From the IMG/VR virus record IMGVR_UViG_3300018469_000001, positions 64,001 to 100,981 of that record: a DNA stretch of 36,981 bases, one strand, 5' to 3'. Below are positions 29,296 through 36,981 of the stretch, piece by piece. The stretch's first letter is position 1. Every line of letters begins with the position of its first letter. This DNA is from a virus. The notes under the pieces were generated by a model. The model did not search any database. It was not told where the DNA came from and was given only the letters and a program-made list of their open reading frames with translations. The position numbers were made by a program, and so were the translations under genes.

Positions 29296-29940
29296 ATGGC
29301 CACCCGTGAACCTGTCAACGTGCCCGACGCGGTCGGCACCACCGACGACGACTTCGACAGCCTCATCGAGGACGCCAACCTGCCGTGGGATGTGGTGCCG
29401 CTGTGCCTCAACGGCAAGCTGCGCCGCGAATATGAGGAGGTCAAGCAGCGGATCGCCGACCGGGCCGCCGAGCGTGACGCCGCGGCGACCGTCGCCGCCG
29501 CGGAGGCCGCAGGCATGACCGACGTGCGGCTGGCCACCCGCGGCCCGGAGCTGCCCGGCCCGGACGTCCGCGACCCGGAGCAGGACCGCCTCGACGAGCT
29601 GGCCGCCAAGATGAACAAACAGCTCGTCAAGGTTGTGTTGCAGGCGTTGCCGTCCGTCGAATACAACAAGATCCTTGAGAAGCATCCGCCGCGCCGCGAC
29701 CCGGCCACCGGCCGGTTCGACGAGCGCGACTACCGCGGGTTCAACTCCCGCACGTTCTTCCCCGACCTGGTCCGCGGCTGCGTCGTCAAGCCCACCATGA
29801 CCAACGAGCGGTGGAAGAAGTTCGAGAGCGCGCTCACCGACGCACAGTTCGACAAGCTCGCCGACGCGGCCGCCCGCGTGAACAGGCAGGAGGGCGACAT
29901 CCCTTTCTCGCCCGGCGACTCGGAGCCAACCCCGAGCTGA
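29296..29940 (+). CDS. Tail assembly chaperone, first frame (gpG-like)
   Basis: The product is 214 residues, starting at ATG 29296. It is helical and charged: LNGKLRREYEEVKQRIADRAAERDAAATVAAAEAAG, then DRLDELAAKMNKQLVKVVLQALPSVEYNKILEKHPPR, then RTFFPDLVRGCVVKPTMTNERWKKFESALTDAQFDKLADAAARVN. The K-x-L-x-K-x-x-L-x-A-L-x-S-x-E-Y-x-x-I-L-x-x-H-P block is typical of actinophage gpG-type chaperones that coat the tape measure before tube polymerisation. A slippery site near the 3' end lets some ribosomes continue in the -1 frame. Confidence 0.88.
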   Translation: MATREPVNVPDAVGTTDDDFDSLIEDANLPWDVVPLCLNGKLRREYEEVKQRIADRAAERDAAATVAAAEAAGMTDVRLATRGPELPGPDVRDPEQDRLDELAAKMNKQLVKVVLQALPSVEYNKILEKHPPRRDPATGRFDERDYRGFNSRTFFPDLVRGCVVKPTMTNERWKKFESALTDAQFDKLADAAARVNRQEGDIPFSPGDSEPTPS

Positions 29941-30368
29941 GACGCCGGCTGGCCGCGGCCCGCGTGCTGGGCGTCAGCCTGAAACGGTTCGAGGGGTGGG
30001 AGCCCCGCACGATCACGAAGGTCACCAGGTACGACAAGCGTGGCCGGCCGGCCGTGTGGGAGACCCGCACCGAGCGGGAGTGGGATCCGCGGGAACGGTC
30101 CCTGATCCTGGCCCTGGGGTTCTGGGAGGCCGGGCTGTGCCGCAAGTGCGGCGAGCACCTCGACGCCACCACCGACCCGGCCAACGACCAGGACAACCCG
30201 GCCACCTCGTACGGGTGGGCCGCGGACGGGCCCGACGAGTGTTTCGCCTGCAAGGCGTTGCACCGGGCCGAAGAGCGCCGCCACAAGGAGGCACCCGACG
30301 TCGGCCCGTACGAAATCTGGTCGCCGGTGCTGCTGGGCAAGAAACCGCGGCTGAGACGCACGACCTAG
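29296..30368 (+). CDS. Tail assembly chaperone, frameshifted form (gpGT-like)
   Basis: A -1 shift at CCCTTTC (29901-29907) joins the first frame to a second one that ends at 30368, giving about 357 residues. After the slip the protein reads LARRLGANPELRRRLAAARVLGVSLKRFEGWEP, then TEREWDPRERSLILALGFWEAGLCRKCGEHLDA, then DECFACKALHRAEERRHKEA. Two CxxC pairs make a likely zinc ribbon. The second frame has no own start near the junction with a ribosome binding site, and this is the standard gpG/gpGT arrangement between major tail protein and tape measure. Join: 29296-29907 and 29907-30368. Confidence 0.85.
29901..29907 (+). promoter_or_regulatory. Slippery heptamer CCCTTTC for -1 frameshift
   Basis: In the zero frame the codons are CCT TTC, and the heptamer C CCT TTC fits X XXY YYZ. 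After slipping, tRNAs re-pair on CCC and TTT. The stop of the zero frame follows 30 nt later at 29938-29940, and the -1 frame is open to 30368. Confidence 0.85.
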
Positions 30369-30384
30369 CGGGAGGCGGGGCGGC

Positions 30385-33300
30385 ATGAGCGACCGGAATG
30401 TCACCGTCCGGCTGCGGATGACGGCGCGGGACTACATCGCCGGCGGCACCGAGGTCGACCGGGTCAACCGCAAGATGGCCGCCTCGGCGCGGGACATGGG
30501 CGCCGCCCACCGGGCGGCCGGCGACGACATCGACCGCACCAGCCAGAAGATCGAACGGTCGGGGCGTCGCAGCGGCCGCGGCATGCTGTACGCCGCGGCC
30601 GGCGTCGCCGCGCTCGGCGCCGCCGGCGGCTCGCTGAAACTGCTTCCCGGGCTGATCGGCGGCACCGCGGTCGCGGGCGCCGCCCTGCCGCCGATGTTTC
30701 TCGGCGCGGCCGGCACCGTCGGCGTGCTGGTCACCTCGCTCAAGGGCGTCGGCAAGGCCATGGGCGAGGTCACCAAGACCGACGACCCATTCGCCGGGCT
30801 GGGCTCCAACGCCCGCAACCTCGTCGCCCAGGTCAAGGCGCTACAGCCGGCCATGCGCGGGTTCCGGCAGGGCATCCAGGACCGGGCGCTGGCAGGGGCG
30901 TCGCGCAACCTCAACGCGCTGGCCACCGTCACACTGCCCGCCGTGTCCGACGGCCTCGACGACCTGGCGACCGACTGGTCGCAGGCGTTCCGGCAGATCA
31001 CCCTGGCCGTGACCGACCCGCACTTCACCAGCGCGTTCAACACGGCCACCGCCGGCGCCGACGATTTCTTCGACATGCTCAACGACCGGATCCAGCCGTC
31101 CGTGCGCAGCCTGTCCACCCTGGTCAAGTCCGCCGACCCGCTGGCCCGGGCGTTCGGTATGTCGATGATCGGCGCGATCGACCGGTTCAACGCCAAGATC
31201 GCCTCGGCTGCCGAGTCTGGCAAGCTGGGCGAGTTCTTCGCCGACGGCGCCGAATCCGCCGACGCCTTCCTGGATCTCGCACGGGATGTCGCCCGCATCA
31301 CCGGGCAGGTCATCGCCCAGGTCGCCAAGCAAGGCAACACCCTGCGGGACACCGGCGCCGAGCTGGCCGCGTACATCGAGTCCGGCCGGTCCGCTCAGGA
31401 TGTGGCCGGCATCGTCAATACGCTGACCGTCGCCTACGAAGGTGTGCGCGATGTGCTGGGGCCGCTGGCCGGCATGGCCCGCGACGCCCTGGCCGACCCG
31501 GGCACCGCGCAGGCGCTGGCCACCATGTTCGACGTACTCCAGGCCGGCACGCAGGTACTGCGCGTCATATTTGATCTTTTCCAGGCGTTGCCGGACGGCA
31601 TGCAGGCCACCGTCCTGGCCGCGGTCGCGCTCGCCCTGATCGCCCGGAAGCTGTCGACGGGGCTGATGCTCGTCCAGGCCGCCGCAGGCAAGACCGCCGT
31701 GTCGCTGACCGCGATGAGCACCGCCGGGGCGGCGGCCGGCCGAGGCCTGAACGTCGTCGCGGCGGGGGCGGGCAAGGCGCTGGGGGCGCTGCTGGCGCTG
31801 CAACTCGTCGGGGTGGTGCTGGACCAGTTCGACGGCGCGGCGCCCGACATGGAGGCGCTGGGGCGGGCTGTTGCCCGGTTCGCCGACGAGGGCGAGCGGG
31901 TCGGCGAGATGACCCGGCTTTTCGGCGACGGCCTGGAGGACATGGGGCAGGCCGCCCGCGGCGCGTCGGACGAGTGGTTCCCCAAGCTGGCGCGCAGCAT
32001 CGAGGGGCTGATCCCGCCGACGAAGAGCCTCAACGAAATGCTGTTCGGGGGCAGCTTCACCGGCGATACGGAACGCTTCGCGGCGCTCGACGCGGCGCTC
32101 ACCCAGTACGCGCAGACCACCGGCGACGTCACCGGCGCCCAAGAGACGTGGAATGAGGCTTTCCGCCAGTCCGGTATGGACATGGCCGAGTTCTCCAAGC
32201 TTTTGCCGTCGTCGACCGCCGAGCTGGCGCGCATGCAGGACGCCGCGCACGCCAACGCCACCGGGCTGGGCGCCAACGCCGAGCGGGCCGAGGCGATGGC
32301 CGGCAGCTTCCAAGAGGCGTCGATGCGCGGCAAGGATCTGGCCGCCACCCTCGATTTGATCAACGGGAAGAACATCAGCGCGGTCGAGGGTCAGATCGCG
32401 CTCGAGGCCGCCTACGACTCGGCGGCCGACACCGTCGACGAGTACGGCCGGGTGACCAAGAAAGGCACCCACGAGATCAACCTCAACACGGAGGCCGGCC
32501 GGGCGTCGATGCAACAGTTGATCGGCATATCCCAGGCGGCTAAGGCGTACGCCGACTCCGAGGTCAAGCGGACAGGGAACATGCAGGACGGCATCGACAT
32601 CCTCAACACCGCCCGGGCCACGTTCGTCGGCCTGGCCACCGACATGACCGGGTCGAAGGCGGCGGCGGAGGAGCTGGCCAACCAGATCCTCGGAATCCCC
32701 GACGCCGATGTGAAGGTCGACGCCGACACCAAACCCGGCCAGGACGCGATCGCCGACTTCGAGGGCAAAAACAAGGGCAAGTCGTTCAACTTCCCGATCA
32801 AAGCCTCGCCCAACCCCGGCCAGGGGCAGGTTGACGGGTTCATGGACCGCAACCAGGGCAAGTCGTTCAACTTCCCGATCAGCGTGAACACCGGGTCAGC
32901 GAACGCCAAGCTGCAAGGGTTCTTCGACCGCTGGGGGCGGCGCACATTCAACTTCCCGATCACCGCGTCCGCAGCCAACGCGGCCGGCGGGGTGCACCTG
33001 CCCCGCGCAGGCGGCGGCTACTCGGTGCCATACGGGCAGCCGATCGCCGCCGCGATGGGGCTGGTCCGCCCCGACATGTACCCGGCGTCGGACCCTCCCC
33101 TGTACCAGTTCGCCGAGAAGCAGACCGGCGGGGAGCTGTTCCTACCCCGCCGCGGCATCGACGTCGAACGCGGGCGGGCGCTGCTGGCCATCGGCGCATC
33201 CTGGTACGGCGGCATGTTCGTGCCGATGGCCCGCGGCGGGGTCGTGGCCGCACAGTCCGGGCTGGTCAACGTGGCACCCGCCCAGCAGTCCGGCAGCCGC

Positions 33301-34323
33301 ACGACGCGGCTGGACTACGCCGAGGCGTACCTACGGGCCAAGGACGCCATCAAGTCGCTGTCCGTGGCGCTGAAAGAGAACGGCCGGGCGTTTTCGTACA
33401 ACACGGTGAAGGGCCGGGAGAACCTGTCCGCGCTGCACTCGTCGATCCGGGCGGCCGAGGACGCCGCCGAGACCAAGTTTGAAGAGACCGGCAGCGTGAA
33501 GGCCGCGAACGCCGCGTATGCGGCGCACATCGCAGCCCTGCGGAAAACCCTGGCCCAGCAGAAGGTCAACTCGGCGACGGTCAACAAGCTGCTGGCGTTG
33601 GCGGTCCCGCCGGTATTCGGCACCGCGGCGGCGCCGAAGAACAGCCAGTCGAATATCGCGTTCGCCAAGTCGAACATCGCCGCCCGGGCCGGGCTCGGCG
33701 ACCTGGCCGACGCCCTGTCACTCAACCGGCCCGGCATTTCGATCAACACACCGGAAGGCCGGGACAACCTGCTGGCCATCATCGGCTACCTGGAGACCAT
33801 CGGCGGAGCCGCCCAGGACCGGTTCTCGCAGACCGGCAACGCCAAGACGGCCACCGACTACTACAACACCCTGCTGGCCAGCCTGCGCAAGACGCTTCAG
33901 GGGGCGGGCTACTCCAAGCAGACGATCGACGGCCTGTTCTCCGCGTACGGGCGGATCACCTTGCAGCGCAACGACCGCGGCGGCATCTACATGGCCGCAG
34001 CCGGCGGGCTGGGCATGCTCAGCCAGGGCGGCATCTACCCGGGCTCCGGCGGCGGCATGTACGGGTGGGCCGAGAAGTCCACCGGCGGGGAGATGTTCCT
34101 CCCCCGGCTCGGCGACCGGGCCCGCGCCGACCGGCTGCTCGCGGTCGGCGCCGGCTGGTACGGCGGCCGGTACACCCCGGCCGGCGGCGGACAGGGCAGC
34201 GGCGGCATGACGGTCAACAACAACCTGACCGTGCACGGCCGGATGGACCCGCTGACCATCGGCCAACTGTCGGGCTTCATGCGGCAGATGGACGCCGAGG
34301 CGCGGGTCGGCCGCCGCAAATAG
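30385..34323 (+). CDS. Tape measure protein
   Basis: The tape measure sets tail length and leaves through the tube into the cell. At 1312 residues it would fit a tail of around 190-200 nm by the usual 0.15 nm per residue. ATG 30385 follows GGGAGGCGGGG. The N-terminus is basic. Hydrophobic stretches occur near residues 70-120 (LYAAAGVAALGAAGGSLKLL) and 405-480 (TVLAAVALALIARK). Residues 801, 828 and 855 each start FNFPI, so there is a 27-residue repeat. The C-terminal third has two copies of a helical domain and two copies of an AEK-x-TGGE-x-FLPR...WYGG block (near 907 and 1226). No peptidase motif is seen. Confidence 0.93.
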   Translation: MSDRNVTVRLRMTARDYIAGGTEVDRVNRKMAASARDMGAAHRAAGDDIDRTSQKIERSGRRSGRGMLYAAAGVAALGAAGGSLKLLPGLIGGTAVAGAALPPMFLGAAGTVGVLVTSLKGVGKAMGEVTKTDDPFAGLGSNARNLVAQVKALQPAMRGFRQGIQDRALAGASRNLNALATVTLPAVSDGLDDLATDWSQAFRQITLAVTDPHFTSAFNTATAGADDFFDMLNDRIQPSVRSLSTLVKSADPLARAFGMSMIGAIDRFNAKIASAAESGKLGEFFADGAESADAFLDLARDVARITGQVIAQVAKQGNTLRDTGAELAAYIESGRSAQDVAGIVNTLTVAYEGVRDVLGPLAGMARDALADPGTAQALATMFDVLQAGTQVLRVIFDLFQALPDGMQATVLAAVALALIARKLSTGLMLVQAAAGKTAVSLTAMSTAGAAAGRGLNVVAAGAGKALGALLALQLVGVVLDQFDGAAPDMEALGRAVARFADEGERVGEMTRLFGDGLEDMGQAARGASDEWFPKLARSIEGLIPPTKSLNEMLFGGSFTGDTERFAALDAALTQYAQTTGDVTGAQETWNEAFRQSGMDMAEFSKLLPSSTAELARMQDAAHANATGLGANAERAEAMAGSFQEASMRGKDLAATLDLINGKNISAVEGQIALEAAYDSAADTVDEYGRVTKKGTHEINLNTEAGRASMQQLIGISQAAKAYADSEVKRTGNMQDGIDILNTARATFVGLATDMTGSKAAAEELANQILGIPDADVKVDADTKPGQDAIADFEGKNKGKSFNFPIKASPNPGQGQVDGFMDRNQGKSFNFPISVNTGSANAKLQGFFDRWGRRTFNFPITASAANAAGGVHLPRAGGGYSVPYGQPIAAAMGLVRPDMYPASDPPLYQFAEKQTGGELFLPRRGIDVERGRALLAIGASWYGGMFVPMARGGVVAAQSGLVNVAPAQQSGSRTTRLDYAEAYLRAKDAIKSLSVALKENGRAFSYNTVKGRENLSALHSSIRAAEDAAETKFEETGSVKAANAAYAAHIAALRKTLAQQKVNSATVNKLLALAVPPVFGTAAAPKNSQSNIAFAKSNIAARAGLGDLADALSLNRPGISINTPEGRDNLLAIIGYLETIGGAAQDRFSQTGNAKTATDYYNTLLASLRKTLQGAGYSKQTIDGLFSAYGRITLQRNDRGGIYMAAAGGLGMLSQGGIYPGSGGGMYGWAEKSTGGEMFLPRLGDRARADRLLAVGAGWYGGRYTPAGGGQGSGGMTVNNNLTVHGRMDPLTIGQLSGFMRQMDAEARVGRRK

Positions 34324-34351
34324 GAATCCGGACCCGGCTGACCTGCGGCAA

Positions 34352-34403
34352 CAGGGCAAGGCTGTCCACTGTGGGGTTTCGTCGCGCCGCATCCCTTGCC
34401 CTG
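34352..34403 (+). terminator. 10-bp stem after the tape measure gene
   Basis: Cagggcaagg (34352-34361) and ccttgccctg (34394-34403) are exact complements around a 32-nt loop. They lie 29 nt after the tape measure stop in a 147-nt non-coding gap before the Dit gene. The long loop makes a classical terminator less likely; the rest of the gap shows no gene. Confidence 0.4.
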
Positions 34404-34470
34404 CCTAGAGCGGCCCGTCCGGGCGAGACGTTTACGCAGGTCAACGGCATGACAGGAGAGGGGGGCCGCT

Positions 34471-35445
34471 GTGCCTGTCGCCAGAGGGCTAGTCCAGGTC
34501 CCGCAGCCCCCCACCCTGCCGACACCGACCCGCAGGGTGATCGAACCGCCGGGTGTCTACCTGGCCACCTGGATCGCGCCGGACGGCACCGAGCTGGACC
34601 TCAACCCGCACCCGGACGCCGGCTGGTTCTCGCTCAAGGCCAACTCGGGGCTGGGCGCGGTGCCGGTCGAGCACATCACGACCGACAACCCTGACGGCGG
34701 GGTGATCGTGGAGGCGACCCGGCCGAAGGAACGGACCATCCTGTGGCCCATCCGGATGAGGTCCAACACCCACCTAGAGCTGCTCGCCACGATGCGCAAC
34801 ATCGCCGACCTGTTCACCCAGACCCGCGACCTGGGCGCCGGCCGGCTCCGGCTGACCCGCCAGGACGGCACCTCGCGGGAGATCCTCGCCTGGTACTCGT
34901 CGGGGCTGGAGGGCGAACCGGAAGACGGGGCGTGGCTGCAATTCACGGCGGTTGTCAACCTGCTGTGCCCAGACCCGTTCTGGCGGTCCACCACCGAAAT
35001 TGTCCAGGAGTACCGGGAGGGCGACCGGCCCGCCTACCTCGACCCGTACATGACCGTCTCGTCCGGCAGGGTGTTCGGCACCACCACGATCCCCAACGAC
35101 GGCGCCCGGGCGGTGTGGCCCGACTGGACGATCCGCGGGCCGATGACCGAGCTGACCGCCACCAACCACACCCGCGGCGAAGAGTTCACCGTCACCCACG
35201 CGCTGACCGCCGGCGAAACGTTGACGATCACCGGCCGGCCCATCCAGGTCCGCGGCCCGGCTGACGAAAACCTGATCGCCGCGCTGGACCTGGCCGGCGG
35301 CGGCGGCAAGCCGTGGCGGCTGGACCGGCGCACCGTCTCCGACGTCGAGTTCTCGGTCACCGGGTCGGCGCCCGACACCACCCCGACGTCGGATGACGGC
35401 ACCCGGGTGCGGCTGTCGTACGCGCTGGACTACGAAACCGGGTGA
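34471..35445 (+). CDS. Distal tail protein (Dit-like)
   Basis: Dit forms the hexameric hub at the tip end of the tube. The 324-residue product starts at GTG 34471 behind GGAGAGGGGGG. It carries YLATWIAPDGTELDLNPHPDAGWFSLKANSGLGAVPVEHIT, PKERTILWPIRMR, ADLFTQTRDLGAGRLRLTRQDGTSREI, and DPFWRSTTEIVQEYREG, then a galectin-like second half with GGGGKPWRLDRRTVSDVEFSVTG. The D-P-x-W motif and N-terminal tube-like domain match siphovirus tail component proteins of the Dit family. Confidence 0.85.
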   Translation: MPVARGLVQVPQPPTLPTPTRRVIEPPGVYLATWIAPDGTELDLNPHPDAGWFSLKANSGLGAVPVEHITTDNPDGGVIVEATRPKERTILWPIRMRSNTHLELLATMRNIADLFTQTRDLGAGRLRLTRQDGTSREILAWYSSGLEGEPEDGAWLQFTAVVNLLCPDPFWRSTTEIVQEYREGDRPAYLDPYMTVSSGRVFGTTTIPNDGARAVWPDWTIRGPMTELTATNHTRGEEFTVTHALTAGETLTITGRPIQVRGPADENLIAALDLAGGGGKPWRLDRRTVSDVEFSVTGSAPDTTPTSDDGTRVRLSYALDYETG

Positions 35446-35455
35446 GGGGGCTCCG

Positions 35456-36709
35456 ATGGGTCGCAGCGCCGAATACACCCTGCTGATCACCGACCCGGCC
35501 GGTGATCAGGTTATCGCCGACCCGATCCATGTGGGCGACCCGCGCACCGGCGACCCCGGCTGGTCGGAAATCCGGCTCGGCCCGCGGCTCAACGAGACCG
35601 GGTCGGGTACGTTCACCTGCTCGGCGCGGCCGGCGCTGCTCGCCGCGGTCAATGACCCCGACAACCGGGTGGTGGTGCTGCGCGACCACCCCGACGGCGG
35701 CGCGACCACCATCGAGATGGCCGGGCCGATCGAGCGGCCCAAGCATCCGTATCAGGCGGCCCGGGACGGCACCGACGGGCCGGGGCTGCTGACCGTGTCG
35801 TTTGCCGACGACCTGGAGCTGCTCACCGACCGGCTCGTCTACCCCGACCCGGCTCAGCCGTCCACCAACCAGACCACGCTGACCCGGTACGCCATCACCG
35901 CGCAAAACGCCGAGGATGCGATGCGGGCGCTGGTCAACCTGAACGCGGGCCCGGGCGCGTTGGCGGCCCGGCAGACGCCCGGTCTGGTGCTGGGCGCAGA
36001 CAACGGCATCCTGCCCGGCGTCACCGTCTCGACCAGCTTCACCCGCGACGCGGTGCTCTCCGACGCGCTGCGTGAGGTGGCCCGCCTCGCCGGGGTCGCC
36101 GCCGCCACCGCACCCCGGGTTCCCCGCTTCCGCATCATCCAGGGCACCAACCAGCTCGAGTTTCTGGTGACCATGCCCGCCGACCTCACCGACTCGGTGA
36201 TCTTCTCCCGGGAGCTGGGGAACATCGCCGAGCTGGAGTACGAGCCCGAGGCGCCGATCAACACAGTCGCCATCGTGGGGGACGCCACCGCCGGTACCGG
36301 CCGGATCGTGAAGGAACGGGCCAACGCCGACGCGCATACCGCCGGATGGCGGCGCCGCGAGGTGTGGGTCGACGCCCGCGGTGCCGCCAACGCCACCGAG
36401 CTGGAGCAGGCCGGCGACGCGGCGCTGGAGGAAGGCGGCCCGAAAACCCGCTACGTGCTACAGGCGATCGAGACACCGTCGACCCGGTACGGCTACGACT
36501 ACGTCATCGGCGACCTGGTCGGCACCGAACCGTACGCCGGGGCGTTCGTGCCGGCCGTCGTGTTCGGCGCGGACATCACCGTCACCCCGTCCCGCGGCGA
36601 AGAGGTCAAGCCGATCATCGGCGTGGAAGGTGACCAGATCACCGACCGGAAGGCCGCCGAGCTGCGGCGCATCCAACGTCGGCTCGCCGCGCTCGAGGGC
36701 GCTCTCTAA
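35456..36709 (+). CDS. Tail hub protein (ReqiPepy6 gp37-like)
   Basis: This 417-residue protein starts at ATG 35456 with GAGGGGG upstream, 10 nt after the Dit stop. It begins YTLLITDPAGDQVIADPIHVG, then WSEIRLGPRLNETGSGTFTCSARPALLAAV, RVVVLRDHPDGG, VSFADDLELLTDRLVYPDP, and later YVLQAIETPSTRYGYDYVIGDLVGTE. These features (short ring domain, N-E-T-G-S-G-x-F, R-V-V-V-x-R, G-x-D-Y-x-x-G-D) fit the hub or baseplate base protein that follows Dit in actinophages. The end (RRIQRRLAALEGAL) is a helix. Confidence 0.8.
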   Translation: MGRSAEYTLLITDPAGDQVIADPIHVGDPRTGDPGWSEIRLGPRLNETGSGTFTCSARPALLAAVNDPDNRVVVLRDHPDGGATTIEMAGPIERPKHPYQAARDGTDGPGLLTVSFADDLELLTDRLVYPDPAQPSTNQTTLTRYAITAQNAEDAMRALVNLNAGPGALAARQTPGLVLGADNGILPGVTVSTSFTRDAVLSDALREVARLAGVAAATAPRVPRFRIIQGTNQLEFLVTMPADLTDSVIFSRELGNIAELEYEPEAPINTVAIVGDATAGTGRIVKERANADAHTAGWRRREVWVDARGAANATELEQAGDAALEEGGPKTRYVLQAIETPSTRYGYDYVIGDLVGTEPYAGAFVPAVVFGADITVTPSRGEEVKPIIGVEGDQITDRKAAELRRIQRRLAALEGAL

Positions 36710-36742
36710 ACCACCAGACAGACCGGAAAGCGAGGGCTCACC

Positions 36743-36981
36743 GTGGCGTCGATCGCCTACCCCACCGCCGGCTACAACGCCGGCGCGGTCACCCAGGACG
36801 AACACGAGCAGCTCACCGCGTCCGGCCTCGGATCGGGCATCATCGGGCATCCGGACACCACCAGCCAGGTCGCGTTCGCCGACGGCAGCGGCACCCGCAC
36901 CGTCTGGCTGCGCGCCGAGCGGCGGGTGATCAACCGCGGTTTTGTGTGGTACTCCGGCGGCAGCAACATCGCGATGGCGCA
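36743..36981 (+). CDS. Minor tail or fibre-like protein, N-terminal part (cut by window end)
   Basis: The start is GTG 36743, with GAGGG about ten bases upstream. At least 79 residues are visible: ASIAYPTAGYNAGAVTQDEHEQL, SGIIGHPDTTSQVAFADGSG, WLRAERRVINRGFVWYSGG. The layout Y-x-x-x-G-x-N, then V-T-x-x-E-x-E-x-L, then V-x-x-x-D-G-S-G and R-A-x-R-x-x-x-R-G-x-x-W-x-S-G is a common N-terminal module of actinophage minor tail and fibre proteins. The gene continues past the edge. Confidence 0.75.
   Translation, partial: MASIAYPTAGYNAGAVTQDEHEQLTASGLGSGIIGHPDTTSQVAFADGSGTRTVWLRAERRVINRGFVWYSGGSNIAMA

Noticed and set aside
16463-34444. Shared 15-mer gtttNcgcaggtcaa at 16463-16477 and 34430-34444
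   Set aside because: Both lie shortly before genes, but they are short, have no promoter-like spacing and could be chance or a minor recombination trace.
1-36981. tRNA or rRNA genes, integrase, attachment site, lysis cassette
   Set aside because: I looked for cloverleaf-like stretches, recombinase signatures and endolysin-holin pairs and saw none I could support.

Overview
The window is the structural gene block of a tailed phage or prophage from a very GC-rich host, almost certainly an actinobacterium. The signs are strongly G/C-biased third codon positions, frequent GTG starts, GGAGG/GAGGGGG-type ribosome binding sites and actinophage-type small proteins. The gene order is that of a siphovirus. 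No integrase, repressor, lysis or replication gene is visible, so prophage versus lytic phage cannot be decided here.

Layout, left to right on the + strand: 3' end of the large terminase (2-451), two small genes, portal (775-2757), one giant 2617-aa gene (2776-10629), a run of small overlapping genes (10626-12679), a 350-nt structured and partly duplicated non-coding stretch, and a MuF-like minor head protein (13032-14111). Next comes a mixed-strand island (14183-18743). Minus-strand genes there (two small paralogs and one 553-aa protein) surround + strand genes for a papain-like peptidase and beta-rich fibre-like proteins. Two copies of a 30-bp element, each with a plausible promoter facing the minus-strand genes, drive that island. 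After it come a small membrane protein, a capsid maturation protease with an in-frame scaffold start (19140-21290), a decoration-like protein (21336), the major capsid protein (21719), a LamG-like protein with ten 20-residue repeats (23904), head-tail connector, head closure, gp10-like neck and tail terminator genes (25775-28178), the major tail protein (28683), tail assembly chaperones with a programmed -1 frameshift (29296-30368), the tape measure (30385-34323), the distal tail protein (34471), the tail hub (35456) and the start of a fibre-like gene cut by the window edge (36743).

The genes work together as follows. Terminase and portal package DNA. The protease/scaffold, decoration protein and capsid protein build the head. 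The connector set joins it to a tail built from tube, chaperones and tape measure, which ends in the Dit and hub proteins. The most unusual gene is the giant protein between portal and MuF. It carries an ADP-ribosyltransferase-like domain, a PI3/4-kinase-like domain with a DRHxxN loop set between two copies of a helical domain, a ParB-like domain and several small unassigned modules. This matches the published idea of polyvalent proteins that enter the host with the phage DNA and act on host targets. That role is inference; the domains are read from sequence motifs only. The minus-strand island looks like moron-type genes with their own promoters.
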